A stretch of 30,768 bases of DNA from JAPLYB01 sp964500015 (GTDB taxonomy: Archaea > Nanobdellota > Nanobdellia > Pacearchaeales > UBA284): assembly GCA_964500015.1 (NCBI GenBank), contig CAZCMN010000012.1:1-30768 (forward strand), read 5' to 3'. This document shows, piece after piece, positions 1 through 8,133 of the stretch (position 1 is the stretch's first letter; each line of letters starts with the position of its first letter). The notes under the pieces were generated by a model that was not told the DNA's origin, did not search any database, and saw only the letters and a program-made list of their open reading frames with translations. The translations under genes and the position numbers were made by a program.

Positions 1-160
1 ATTCATTTTTTCTGTTTAATAAGTAAGGCAATTTAGGGACTTTTTAAACAAAGCCTTTTCTTTAGAAACATTTATAAAGTAAGGTTATACTCTAAAAGTA
101 TGGTTTCAAAATATAGCTTAAAACCTATATCATAAAAAACTATAATGAGTTTTTGTGATG

Positions 161-208
161 CCAAAAAATAAACCCATACATGAGAAATGCGGAGTTATTT
201 TTTAAGCA
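161..208. repeat. A/T-tract hairpin in the leader of the winged-helix gene
   Basis: CCAAAAAATAA (161-171) faces TTATTTTTT (195-203). The left arm follows GTGATG and the right arm is followed by AAGCAT. The same flanks (GTGATGCC before, TAGCAT after) recur in the hairpin at 25132-25184, so this looks like one member of a dispersed family. A TATA-like TTTATAAAG lies at 71-79. If it is the promoter, the hairpin sits in a leader of about 130 nt before the ATG at 234. Function unknown. Confidence 0.5.
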
Positions 209-233
209 TTTTGGAGACTAAGGCTAAGGAAAA

Positions 234-509
234 ATGGTAATTACAAAAGACGCATTTAATACCTTCTTCAGAAAAAAGCCTGCTTTGATTTTGATGGCAC
301 TGAAAAAGGGGGGGAGAGCAAGATATGGTTCAATGCTTGCAAAAGAAGTTGACTGTACTTACAGTCATGCTGTAAAAATCTTACAGAGCCTAGAAAAATA
401 CAAACTGGTTACTTTTGAGAAGAAAGGTAGAATAAAACTGATTAAATTGACAAATCAGGGACAAGAAGTTGCAGAAAACATGCAAAAGATCAAAGAAATT
501 GTGAATTAA
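234..509 (+). CDS. Small winged-helix (MarR-like) DNA-binding protein
   Basis: A 91-residue protein that looks like a lone winged helix-turn-helix domain. A recognition-helix region around residues 33-55 (MLAKEVDCTYSHAVKILQSL) is followed by a basic wing (about 60-72, FEKKGRIKLIKLT) and a short C-terminal helix. This is the layout of MarR/ArsR-like regulators that fill archaeal genomes. There is no ligand domain or metal-binding Cys cluster. It starts at an ATG without a strong ribosome binding site, behind a leader containing an A/T-tract hairpin. Its target is not evident; the secreted-protein gene downstream has its own TATA box and may or may not be regulated by it. The fold call is fairly sure, the role is not. 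Confidence 0.7.
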   Translation: MVITKDAFNTFFRKKPALILMALKKGGRARYGSMLAKEVDCTYSHAVKILQSLEKYKLVTFEKKGRIKLIKLTNQGQEVAENMQKIKEIVN

Positions 510-654
510 TCTTCATGATCTTTGACAACTGATTGAATCTGATTGAATCTAGTAATATAATTTGTTAAACCAACTTATTTTATTTAACCAAAAAAACGAA
601 ACATTTTTAAACTGCTTTAACTCTAAAATTACAACAAAAAGTCAAATTGATAAA

Positions 655-2181
655 ATGAACAAAAAAATTACAACAATTTTTTTCGTATTTTTATTCTCTT
701 TAATGCTCATTGGATTAGCTTCTGCAAATTTAACTGTGGGTGGAAATTCCGGTAACTTAAAAGTATTTCAAGATGACAGTGTTTCAGGATATTTCATAGT
801 AACTAGCACTGAAAATACAACTATAGTCTTATCGGACAATCTTCCTTCAGATCTAAACATGGACTATGAAACAGGAACAAATGTAGAGTTAGTAGAAAAC
901 ACTCCAAAAAGGATTGATTTCACAATAACTGCAGATAATAATGCCGATGATGGAGAAAAAACCATCAACATAACCATGACCTCCTCAGATCCATTAGTCC
1001 CACCAACTAGCTACACATTCAAACTTGATGTTAAAAAAGCACTTTTCTTCTCAGACATTGATGTTGATGATGACTTTGATGTTGGAGATACCATAAAAAT
1101 AGATGTAGAAATAAAAGCAAAAGATGACATTGATTTTACGATAACTGCTGAAATAGACGGAGAAAACATAGACACAGACCTTGATGAATCTCTAGACGAT
1201 GGGGATCGTGAGACATATACTCTAGAATTAGAACTTCCTTATAATCTAGATGAAGGAGAGTATAATCTAATAGTAACTATAGAAGCAGATAATAATGATG
1301 AACAGACAAAAGAAGAGACATTCTCAATAGATGTAAATAAAGAAAGAAATAGATTAGTTTTTGACAAAATTGAATTGCTTACTTCAAATCCTTCATGCGG
1401 TGGCCCGCTAGATGTAAAAGTGAAGGTAGCAAATGCTGGAACAAGGGATCAAGATGATACAAAAGTCTCATTATATAACTCTGCACTAGGCATAAACCTT
1501 GATAAGACACTCGATATTAATGATGGGGACACAAAAACTTTCCAATTTTCAACGATCTTGCCTACAGTAGCTCCTGGAAGCTATACATTACAGATAACTG
1601 CTGATTCAGATGATGCTTCAGTATCTGGAACTCTTAGAATAGACTTGCAAGTAAATTGTAAAGCACAAGTTAAAGATGTTCAAATCTTTATAATGCCACA
1701 AAATACTGGAAACATAGATCAAGATACAATATTCAAAGCAACAATAACAAATAACGGAGATGTAGAAACAACTTATAACATAGCTGCTCAGAACTATCAG
1801 ACATGGGCAACTCTAACATCATTAACTCCAACACAATTGACAATAAATCCAGGACAATCTCAGGATGTTGCAATTATTTTAAAGCCATTATCAAGTGCAG
1901 CCTCACTAAATACATTCCAAGTCAAAGTAACTTTTGGAACTGAAACAAGAACCCAAGATGCTACACTTTCAATACAATCTAAATCCCAATCAATAACTGG
2001 AAGCACAATAGGAACAGGATTTTTCCAGAATCTAGGAAAAAATGTATGGCTTTTAATAATCAATATTGTTCTAATCGTAATAGTAATTGGTTTGATAATT
2101 CTAGTTTCAATTAAGCCTAGTAAAGAAAAAGAAGACGAAGAGCCAAAAGAAGCAAGGCTAAAGAAAGTTAAGAGAAAGTAA
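655..2181 (+). CDS. Secreted, C-terminally membrane-anchored beta-domain protein (S-layer/COG1361-like)
   Basis: Probable cell-surface protein of about 508 residues. It has an N-terminal signal peptide (MNKKITTIFF, a hydrophobic stretch, then ASA|N), several acidic beta-sandwich repeats with CARDB/NEW3-like sequence (for example the VKVKVANAGTRDQDDTKVSLY type, and a later ATITNNGDVETTYNI segment), and one C-terminal transmembrane helix (NVWLLIINIVLIVIVIGLII) with a short highly charged cytoplasmic tail. The reading frame is open from a TTG at 562, but the ATG at 655 is chosen: a TATA-like TTTTTAAAC lies at 604-612 and only this start begins with a signal peptide. The next gene follows after 2 bases, so they probably share an mRNA. 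The acidic, Asp/Asn-rich repeats could bind calcium, but that is speculation. The domain family is suggested by pattern, not by alignment. Confidence 0.7.
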   Translation: MNKKITTIFFVFLFSLMLIGLASANLTVGGNSGNLKVFQDDSVSGYFIVTSTENTTIVLSDNLPSDLNMDYETGTNVELVENTPKRIDFTITADNNADDGEKTINITMTSSDPLVPPTSYTFKLDVKKALFFSDIDVDDDFDVGDTIKIDVEIKAKDDIDFTITAEIDGENIDTDLDESLDDGDRETYTLELELPYNLDEGEYNLIVTIEADNNDEQTKEETFSIDVNKERNRLVFDKIELLTSNPSCGGPLDVKVKVANAGTRDQDDTKVSLYNSALGINLDKTLDINDGDTKTFQFSTILPTVAPGSYTLQITADSDDASVSGTLRIDLQVNCKAQVKDVQIFIMPQNTGNIDQDTIFKATITNNGDVETTYNIAAQNYQTWATLTSLTPTQLTINPGQSQDVAIILKPLSSAASLNTFQVKVTFGTETRTQDATLSIQSKSQSITGSTIGTGFFQNLGKNVWLLIINIVLIVIVIGLIILVSIKPSKEKEDEEPKEARLKKVKRK

Positions 2182-2183
2182 AA

Positions 2184-2672
2184 ATGGACTTGGACAAATT
2201 AGAACATGCAAAATTGTTAAAAAGCGCACGCCCAAATCTCGGCGAATTGGTTTTATTTGTTGGGCCCAGTATAGATGCTTATGTTAAAGGACATCTTCCT
2301 TACTTGAATGATACAATAGGAGATTCTGAATTAAGATATACTATTCTAGCAATATTTCAAAGTAGAACAAGTGATAATCCAGATATAACTTCATTTCATC
2401 TCCAATATCCCCTAGCTATCCAAACTAGTGAAAAATATGGTACCACCTTATTAAGATTTCCACCACAAATTAAATCTCTCACACGCACTGAAAAAGATGT
2501 AGGTTCAAACCATATACTCTGTCTTTATGACAACGCAACAAGGATTGCAGTCGGTCTTTTTAACGCAAAGCAAGTCATGAATAAATTGGGTTTTGATGAT
2601 AATGGAATACTTGATAAGTTTTTAGCAGACTATGAAAAACAATATAGGCATGTAACCAGAAGCCAGCATTAA
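2184..2672 (+). CDS. Conserved-looking protein of unknown function (162 aa)
   Basis: Not recognised. It is a soluble-looking mixed alpha/beta protein of 162 residues with no signal peptide or membrane helix, and it starts 2 bases after the surface-protein stop codon, so it is probably translated from the same transcript. Visible features are an N-terminal helix (MDLDKLEHAKLLKSARPNLGE), several beta-like segments (ELVLFVGPS, YTILAIFQS, HILCLYDNATRIAVGLF) and a basic tail. No catalytic motif or Cys/His cluster stands out. Function unknown. Confidence 0.6.
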   Translation: MDLDKLEHAKLLKSARPNLGELVLFVGPSIDAYVKGHLPYLNDTIGDSELRYTILAIFQSRTSDNPDITSFHLQYPLAIQTSEKYGTTLLRFPPQIKSLTRTEKDVGSNHILCLYDNATRIAVGLFNAKQVMNKLGFDDNGILDKFLADYEKQYRHVTRSQH

Positions 2673-2677
2673 CCATT

Positions 2678-2733
2678 TCTGTCATTTAAGCACAAAACCC
2701 ATAAAAACTGAGAGTTTTTGGGGTCATGACAGA
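2678..2733. terminator. Nested hairpin between the surface operon and pheS
   Basis: The outer arms TCTGTCAT (2678-2685) and ATGACAGA (2726-2733) enclose an inner hairpin, AAAAACT (2703-2709), loop GAG, AGTTTTT (2713-2719), flanked by CCC and GGGG. It sits just after the stop of the 162-aa gene and before the pheS TATA box (CTTTTTAAAA, about 2751-2760). Terminator or transcript-end structure is inferred; it also resembles the other A/T-tract hairpins in the window. Confidence 0.45.
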
Positions 2734-2780
2734 TTTCTATTTGTCAAAACCTTTTTAAAATCCTTTCTATTATCATTTAG

Positions 2781-4295
2781 ATGGAAAAAGAGATTAAAGA
2801 AATATTAGATGAACTAAGTTCTATTGAGAAAAAAGCTCTTCCTTTTATGAACTTAAAGAGCTTAGAAGAAATTCATGAAAAATCTCAGATACCTAAAGGA
2901 AACATACACAAAGCAATTCAATTATTTTCTTTAAAAAAGATAATCAACTTGAAAACCACATCTGAAAAATCCATTTCCTTAGATGTAAATGGCATTGAAT
3001 ATAAAAAGAAAGGTTTGCCTGAGAGAAGGCTTTTAGATCTCCTGCTGGAAAAGTCTTTAAAATTAGAAGAAGCTAAAAAACTTTCTGGATTAAGTGATAA
3101 TGAATTTACAATAGCTTTAGGAACATTAAAAAGAAAAAACCTTATCTCACTAGATAAAGGACAGATTGCAATAATTGTTTCCAGAGAAGAAACAATTAAA
3201 AAATTTCCAGAAGAAAAATTTCTAGAATCATTGCCCTTGTCTTTAGAAAATTTAAATGAAGAACAAAAACTGGTTTATGGACAATTAAAACTAAGAAAAA
3301 ATATTGTTTTTCTTGATGAACAAAAATCTTCAACTTTTGAATTAACTGAACTAGGAAAAAAAATCCTTGAAAATATAGATAAAGCAGCAGATTCTATAGA
3401 TCAATTAACTCCAGAAATCATAAAAGATGAAAAATGGAAAAATAAAAAATTTAGAGCATATAATCTAGAAATAAAACCTTCTCAAATATCTGGCGGAAAA
3501 AGACAGCCCTATTTAAAATTCCTAGAAGAAGTTAAAAATTCATTAATCTCCCTTGGATTTGAAGAAGCTTCTGGACCAATTGTTGAAAGCAGTTTCTTTA
3601 ATTGTGATGCTTTATTCATGCCCCAGAACCACCCTGCTAGGGGCATCCATGACCTTTATATGTTAAATGAAAAATACGGGAAAGCTGATTTAAGAAAATA
3701 TTCTGAACAAGTCAGACATGTTGGAAAAACACATTCTTTTGGATGGAAAACAGGTTCAGATGGCTGGAATTATAAATTTAGTGAAGAAGAAACAGGAAAA
3801 CTGTTATTAAGAAGCCAGGGAACAGCAATTTCAGCAAGGATTCTAGCAAACAAGAAAAAATTAAAGATTCCTGGAAAATATTTTTCAATTGCCAGATGTT
3901 TCAGGCCAGATATTGTTGATTCTTCTCATCTGCCTGAATTTAATCAGCTTGAAGGCATAGTCATAGACAAAAATGTAAACTTGAAACATCTTTTAGGTTT
4001 ATTAAAACTTTTTGCAGAAAAAATAGCTAAAACAAAACAGATTAAATTAGTTCCAAGTTATTTTCCATTCACAGAGCCATCAGTTGAGCTACAAGCCATG
4101 TTTAATGGAAAATGGCTTGAATTAGGCGGAGCAGGCATCTTTAGACAAGAGGTTACACTTCCCCTTGGCTTAGACAAAGATACAAAAGTACTAGCATGGG
4201 GCCTAGGAATTGACAGATTATTCATGATAAAAGAAAATATCTCAGATATCAGAGAATTATTCAGCCAAGATCTAAACTTTTTAAGGAGGAATTAA
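2781..4295 (+). CDS. pheS: Phenylalanyl-tRNA synthetase alpha subunit, archaeal type
   Basis: The alpha subunit of the heterotetrameric class II PheRS, which charges tRNA-Phe in the cytoplasm together with PheT. Residues 1 to about 200 form the archaeal/eukaryal-type N-terminal region with winged-helix DNA-binding-fold repeats. From about residue 240 the class II catalytic domain is clear: motif 2 region with FFNCDALFMPQNHPAR, the SQGTAISAR segment, IARCFRPDIVDSSHLPEFNQLEG, and the motif 3 GLGIDRLFMI near the C-terminus. The length (504) matches archaeal PheS. A TATA-like box centred near 2755 puts transcription start at or next to the ATG, so the mRNA is probably leaderless. pheT follows after a hairpin region and a cupin-like gene, so the two subunits are near each other but not directly adjacent. 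Confidence 0.95.
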   Translation: MEKEIKEILDELSSIEKKALPFMNLKSLEEIHEKSQIPKGNIHKAIQLFSLKKIINLKTTSEKSISLDVNGIEYKKKGLPERRLLDLLLEKSLKLEEAKKLSGLSDNEFTIALGTLKRKNLISLDKGQIAIIVSREETIKKFPEEKFLESLPLSLENLNEEQKLVYGQLKLRKNIVFLDEQKSSTFELTELGKKILENIDKAADSIDQLTPEIIKDEKWKNKKFRAYNLEIKPSQISGGKRQPYLKFLEEVKNSLISLGFEEASGPIVESSFFNCDALFMPQNHPARGIHDLYMLNEKYGKADLRKYSEQVRHVGKTHSFGWKTGSDGWNYKFSEEETGKLLLRSQGTAISARILANKKKLKIPGKYFSIARCFRPDIVDSSHLPEFNQLEGIVIDKNVNLKHLLGLLKLFAEKIAKTKQIKLVPSYFPFTEPSVELQAMFNGKWLELGGAGIFRQEVTLPLGLDKDTKVLAWGLGIDRLFMIKENISDIRELFSQDLNFLRRN

Positions 4296-4327
4296 AAAGT
4301 TTAGCATAAATAAAATTGACCTTAAAA

Positions 4328-4379
4328 CGCCCAAAAATAGTTCATTTTTGGCGTGCCGAAAAACTTCTGTTTTTCGAGC
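4328..4379. repeat. Twin A/T-tract hairpins downstream of pheS
   Basis: Two hairpins in series. The first is CGCCCAAAAAT (4328-4338) with ATTTTTGGCG (4344-4353). The second is GCCGAAAAAC (4355-4364), loop TTCT, GTTTTTCGAGC (4369-4379). The second has the family shape seen elsewhere: GTGCC, an A-tract, a TTCT loop, a T-tract, then GAGCA. The remaining sequence up to 4455 contains only a weak promoter-like region (TTTATAGATTATAAC, about 4433-4447) for the next gene. Confidence 0.6.
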
Positions 4380-4455
4380 ATACACAAATTCAGATATAAA
4401 TTAACCTTAAAAAATACTTAACTTACAAATAGTTTATAGATTATAACAATATAAA

Positions 4456-4725
4456 ATGGAACTTAAACTTATTAAAGAAGATACAAAAGGCAGAGTTTAT
4501 CAAATTGATAACTTCAAGATTTTTTATAGATACAAAGGAACTGTCTCTGGAGATAACTCTGAAAATAAAAAAGAATTAGTCTACTTAATTGCTGGTAAGG
4601 CCAAAATAACCATAAAAAAGTCTACAAAAACAATGGAAGCTCCTGCAAAAATAAAAATTCCTGCTAAAACATATCACAAAATTAAAGCCTTAACAGATAT
4701 ATCTTTTATAATATTTGATAAATAA
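4456..4725 (+). CDS. Small cupin-like protein preceding pheT
   Basis: An 89-residue protein that looks like a single compact beta-barrel of the cupin type: KELVYLIAGKAKITI (about 42-56) reads like cupin motif 1 and IPAKTYHKIKALTDISFIIFDK (about 68-89) like the motif 2 end. Most of the usual metal-binding His residues are absent; one His (about residue 74) remains in the second motif, so metal binding or catalysis is doubtful. It ends one base before the pheT ATG, so pheT is probably translated from the same transcript. Its own function is unknown. Confidence 0.55.
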   Translation: MELKLIKEDTKGRVYQIDNFKIFYRYKGTVSGDNSENKKELVYLIAGKAKITIKKSTKTMEAPAKIKIPAKTYHKIKALTDISFIIFDK

Positions 4726-4726
4726 G

Positions 4727-6526
4727 ATGCCAACAATAGAAATAAGCAAAACAGATTTAGAGAATTTATGTAGAAAGAAATTTAAAATAGAAGATTTGCA
4801 AGAACTATTAGAAAACCAAAAAATATCTCTAGAAAATTTTAATAAAGACACCTTAACATTAAAAATAGAAGATACAAATCGAGCAGACTTGCTTTCAGTA
4901 GAAGGCATTTCAAGACAATTAAAAGGAATTCTTAAAAAAGAAATAGGAATTCCGATATATAAAATAGAAACCGCGAAAACCGAAGAATTTCAGGGTGCCA
5001 AAAACAAGAAGTTTTTGAGCAAAAGTTCTTTTATAGTTAAAGTTGATTTGAAAGTCAGCAAAGTCAGGCCATTTACTGCTTGCTGTGTTGTAAAAAATCT
5101 GGATTTTAATGATTATTTTGTTGAACAGATTATTCAATTGCAAGAAAAATTAACAGATACATTTGGTAAAAAAAGAAAAGAAGCTGCCATAGGAATTTAT
5201 GACTTTGATAAGATAAAATGGCCCATTACATATACTACTTTCAAGCCAGAATCACTATCATTTCAGCCACTAGGAATGTCTGAAATATTAAATTTAAAAC
5301 AAATTATTGAAAAGCATGAAAAAGGAAAAGAATTTGGGCATTTATTAAAAAACCTTAAAGAATATCCAGTTTTTATCGACGCTGATGAGAAAGTTTTGAG
5401 CATGCCCCCAATAATTAATTCTGAATACTCTGGAAAAGTCACTAAAGAAACTAAAAATGTTTTTATTGAAGTTTCTGGATTTGATTTTGAAAAAGTTTCA
5501 TTTATCTTAAACATAATTGCCTCTGCTTTAGCAGAAAGAAGAGGAACGATTTACTCAGTAGATCTAAAAGGATTAAATAAAACAACTCCTGAATTCAAAT
5601 CAAAAACCAAAAAAATTAGGATTGAAAATATAAATTCTCTGCTAGGAACAAAATTAACTGCTAGAGAAATAAATGAACTTTTATTTAAACAAAGATTTTA
5701 TTCAAAACAAGATCAAAAAGATAAAAATTCACTTATTGTAGAAATTCCCTTTTTCAGAAAAGATATTATCCATGAAAATGACATAATTGAAGACATAGCT
5801 ATAGCTTATGGATATAAAAATCTGCAACCAATTGAACCAAGAATTTATACTACTGGTTCAATTCTTGAAGAAACTTCCATAAGAAATAATATTGCAGAAA
5901 AATTAATTGGGCTAGGATTTCAGGAAATTTTATCTTTTGTTTTAACAAATGAAAAAGAGCAATTTGAAAATATGTTTTTAAGTGAAGATAAAAACCTCAT
6001 TAAGATAAAAAACCCTGTTTCAGAAACATTCACTTGTCTAAGGTCTTCCTTACTTCCATCATTAATGAAATTCTTCTCAAATAATCTAGATAAAGATTTT
6101 CCTCAAAAAATCTTTGAACTAGGAAAGATAGTTTTATATGATTCAAAAAAAGAAACAAAAACTCGTGAAGAAAATCACTTATCTATAGCTATTTCACATT
6201 CAAAAGCAAATTTCACAGAAATTTTAGAATCCCTAAATTATTTACTAAATAAAAATTTAGTTTCTGATAACTTTAAGGAACACAAAATACAAAATATCAA
6301 TCAAAATACAAAAAACACTAATCTACAACATACATCTGATTCAACAAAAGAATCAAAAATAGAACTAAAGCCAAAAGACAATCCTTCATTTATTCCAGGA
6401 AGATGTGCTGAAGTTTACCTAAATAAAAAATTAATTGGCATTATCGGAGAGATTCATCCTAAAACCCTTTCAAAATGGAAATTGAGGATGCCTGTTGTAG
6501 CACTAGAAATTAATCTTGAGAATTAG
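4727..6526 (+). CDS. pheT: Phenylalanyl-tRNA synthetase beta subunit, archaeal type
   Basis: The beta subunit of PheRS, partner of PheS. It begins at the ATG at 4727 (MPTIEISKTDLENLC), one base after the upstream stop; an in-frame TTG at 4715 would overlap that gene and is less likely. B1-like and B3/B4 regions (FTACCVVKNLDF; LSFQPLGMSEILNLKQII; EYPVFIDADEKVLSMPPIINSEYSGKV) and the B5/class II-like core (IPFFRKDIIHENDIIEDIAIAYGY, then ENMFLSEDKNLIKIKNPVSETFTCLRSSLLPSLM) follow archaeal PheT order. About 599 residues is slightly long for the family. The excess is a polar Asn/Lys/Thr-rich stretch near residues 525-560 just before the final FIPGRCAEVYL segment. The stop codon lies inside the left arm of the cruciform at 6525-6619. 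Confidence 0.93.
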   Translation: MPTIEISKTDLENLCRKKFKIEDLQELLENQKISLENFNKDTLTLKIEDTNRADLLSVEGISRQLKGILKKEIGIPIYKIETAKTEEFQGAKNKKFLSKSSFIVKVDLKVSKVRPFTACCVVKNLDFNDYFVEQIIQLQEKLTDTFGKKRKEAAIGIYDFDKIKWPITYTTFKPESLSFQPLGMSEILNLKQIIEKHEKGKEFGHLLKNLKEYPVFIDADEKVLSMPPIINSEYSGKVTKETKNVFIEVSGFDFEKVSFILNIIASALAERRGTIYSVDLKGLNKTTPEFKSKTKKIRIENINSLLGTKLTAREINELLFKQRFYSKQDQKDKNSLIVEIPFFRKDIIHENDIIEDIAIAYGYKNLQPIEPRIYTTGSILEETSIRNNIAEKLIGLGFQEILSFVLTNEKEQFENMFLSEDKNLIKIKNPVSETFTCLRSSLLPSLMKFFSNNLDKDFPQKIFELGKIVLYDSKKETKTREENHLSIAISHSKANFTEILESLNYLLNKNLVSDNFKEHKIQNINQNTKNTNLQHTSDSTKESKIELKPKDNPSFIPGRCAEVYLNKKLIGIIGEIHPKTLSKWKLRMPVVALEINLEN

Positions 6527-6619
6527 GTATGTGTGGTAAGTTTTAAGATATTCTTGGTTCACAACGTTGTGAGCTTTAAAGCTCATGAACCAACTAATTA
6601 GAATTATTTACACATACCT
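6525..6619. terminator. Cruciform-like structure between convergent genes
   Basis: The whole convergent spacer is one nested inverted repeat. The outer arms AGGTATGTGT (6525-6534) and ACACATACCT (6610-6619) enclose GGTTCA (6556-6561) and TGAACC (6586-6591), which in turn enclose two side palindromes, CAACGTTG (6562-6569) and TGAGCTTTAAAGCTCA (6570-6585). The outer left arm overlaps the pheT stop codon and the right arm abuts the stop of the minus-strand gene. It could act as a bidirectional terminator. The inner part shares its start with the structures at 19023 and 28626. Confidence 0.6.
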
Positions 6620-7099
6620 TTATCCTAAATAGCTCTTCCTCTTATCTTCTTTAACTTCTTGAGCTTTTTTCAAAGAATCAATTATCTCTTTAATGTCTGG
6701 CTTAATTTCCTGCCATTTTTTATAAGCTTCTTTAATAAATTCAGCTTCTTTCTTCTCATCATAAACAACATCTAAAGAAATTGCTTTAATCTCTAATTCC
6801 ACTAAAGTCTCATAATTTTCCCTGATTAATTCCTTGTCTCTACTACTTAAGTTTTTTATAGAATTTAAAATAAAAATAGGCCCCATAACTGGATTTAGAA
6901 TAGTCTCTAAAAATCTTAAAAATGCCCCAATTTTTTCTCCAACAGCTTTTCTGGTTTCCCTTAATAAAAAGTCAGTTTCATGCTCTTGAACTTTTTCAAT
7001 TTCAAATTCTTTATTTAATTCAGAAAAACTAGGAAGTTTATATTTTTCTTTTAAAGGCTCATACCTTTTTTTTATCTCATTCAAAACACTTTCTTTCAT
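6620..7099 (-). CDS. Unknown helical protein (159 aa)
   Basis: Not recognised. Almost entirely charged alpha-helix by composition (many Lys, Glu), with one amphipathic to hydrophobic central segment (IGAFLRFLETILNPVMGPIFILNSI, about residues 56-81) that could be a membrane-associated hairpin or a buried core. No enzymatic motif is visible. It is convergent with pheT and upstream of tRNA-Thr on the same strand. Function unknown. Confidence 0.55.
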   Translation of the reverse strand: MKESVLNEIKKRYEPLKEKYKLPSFSELNKEFEIEKVQEHETDFLLRETRKAVGEKIGAFLRFLETILNPVMGPIFILNSIKNLSSRDKELIRENYETLVELEIKAISLDVVYDEKKEAEFIKEAYKKWQEIKPDIKEIIDSLKKAQEVKEDKRKSYLG

Positions 7100-7154
7100 A
7101 ATTAAAACTAGTTTATATCTCTTTTAAATATTTGTATGATAAAATTAGAAAGAA

Positions 7155-7239
7155 AGCCTCTGGTGAGAATTGAACTCACGACCCTTTCCTTTTTGTTTTT
7201 GAATACCAAGGAAATGCTCTACCACTGAGCCACAGAGGC
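7155..7239 (-). tRNA. tRNA-Thr(GGT) with a 13-nt intron
   Basis: Read on the minus strand: acceptor GCCTCTG pairs with CAGAGGC, D-arm GCTC...GAGC, anticodon stem TTTCC/GGAAA, T-arm GTGAG/CTCAC. The anticodon loop is 20 nt instead of 7. Removing 13 nt (7191-7203, A-rich) after the purine at position 37 leaves TTGGTAA, anticodon GGT, which is Thr. This is the canonical archaeal intron site 37/38. The discriminator base is U, which occurs in archaeal tRNA-Thr. A TATA-like TTTAAAAAAC lies upstream on the minus strand near 7259-7268. The intron is too short and AT-rich for me to draw a convincing bulge-helix-bulge, so exact borders could shift by a base or so. Confidence 0.88.
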
Positions 7240-7296
7240 ATAATTCTCTAAAGAAAAAGGTTTTTTAAACATTATCAAAAGATTATTTTAAAGAAA

Positions 7297-7977
7297 TTAA
7301 ACATTTTTAAACGACTTGCTGACTGATTCATTCCAAAAACTTGGCAAATCAAAACTAAGCAAACCTTCAAATTCATCACTCCAGACATAAAAATACTTTG
7401 ACCTATTATCTTCTTGTTTAGTAAAAGAAGGTTTTATCTTTTGATACATCTTTTTTATTGCTGTTCTTTCAAATTCAGATTGCAATAAACTCGGTTCTTT
7501 TAACAACAAAACATCAGCTAACCTTAATACATTCAAATCAATCATAGCAGAATTCTGAGAGATTAAAATTAAATTTAAATTTTTATGCCTTGCAATAGCC
7601 ATTAAACTTCCTAACATTTTATTTGATTTATTTAAAGAATCTCGGGAGGAGTATAATATAGCTCCCTCATCTACCAAAGCAGTTGAATTATTTGGAACAT
7701 CTTCTAGTTTTTTAGTTTTTTTAATCCAATGAGGCAATTTTGCTTTATCAAAACCAACAACAAAGCATCTTTTCTTATGAGAACACATTAATTTTAATAA
7801 TGTAAAGCCTAAAGCAGTTTTTCCAGAACCCCTTTTTCCAGTTATCAAAAGAATCAAACTATGTTTAAGAAGCAAATCAAAAAAAACCCCATAATCTCCT
7901 TTTACTTTTTCAATTTCCAAAAAAGGATTTCTTGGTTCTATTTCTTCCTTTTTTTTAAATATATCTAAAATCCCCAT
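7297..7977 (-). CDS. P-loop ATPase of the Zot/HerA-FtsK-like group
   Basis: A 226-residue ATPase. Walker A is GKRGSGKT (47-54) and Walker B is ALVDEG (101-106). A polar sensor-like strand NLILISQN (136-143) is preceded by RHK (131-133). This layout (P-loop, DEG Walker B, then LILISQ) is typical of the zonula-occludens-toxin/HerA-like ATPases used in DNA packaging, pilus or conjugation systems and found as small stand-alone forms in archaea and their viruses. There is no N-terminal membrane segment; a Lys/Glu-rich N-terminus precedes the core. No capsid, pilin or portal gene lies near, so a viral role is not supported here. It is a single gene between tRNA-Thr and tRNA-Gln, a common neighbourhood for acquired DNA. 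The substrate is unknown. Confidence 0.75.
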   Translation of the reverse strand: MGILDIFKKKEEIEPRNPFLEIEKVKGDYGVFFDLLLKHSLILLITGKRGSGKTALGFTLLKLMCSHKKRCFVVGFDKAKLPHWIKKTKKLEDVPNNSTALVDEGAILYSSRDSLNKSNKMLGSLMAIARHKNLNLILISQNSAMIDLNVLRLADVLLLKEPSLLQSEFERTAIKKMYQKIKPSFTKQEDNRSKYFYVWSDEFEGLLSFDLPSFWNESVSKSFKNV

Positions 7978-8060
7978 TTTTCTAGAGTATATCTATTCAT
8001 TTTATATTTAAAAAGGTATTTGAAAAAACATTTAAACCAATAATAACTTAATTTATTAAT

Positions 8061-8133
8061 AGCCCTGTAGTCTAGCGGTCAAGGATCTGGCCCTCTGAAG
8101 GCCGGGACCCAGGTTCGAATCCTGGCAGGGCTA
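8061..8133 (+). tRNA. tRNA-Gln(CTG)
   Basis: Acceptor AGCCCTG (8061-8067) pairs with CAGGGCT (8126-8132), discriminator A. Anticodon stem TGGCC/GGCCG, loop CTCTGAA, anticodon CTG (Gln). T-arm CCAGG TTCGAAT CCTGG. The A1-U72 pair is a feature of archaeal tRNA-Gln and is used by GatDE, whose E subunit is encoded at 16733-18199. No intron. A TATA-like CATTTAAACC (about 8029-8038) precedes it. Three more copies of its 3' end follow downstream. Confidence 0.95.

Noticed and set aside
562..654. N-terminal extension of the surface protein from a TTG
   Set aside because: It would place about 31 polar residues before the signal peptide and start upstream of the TATA-like box at 604-612.
4430..4455. 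A third full ATTGTTA/TAACAAT operator before the cupin gene
   Set aside because: Only one half-site (TAACAAT, 4444-4450) is present, without a matching left arm.
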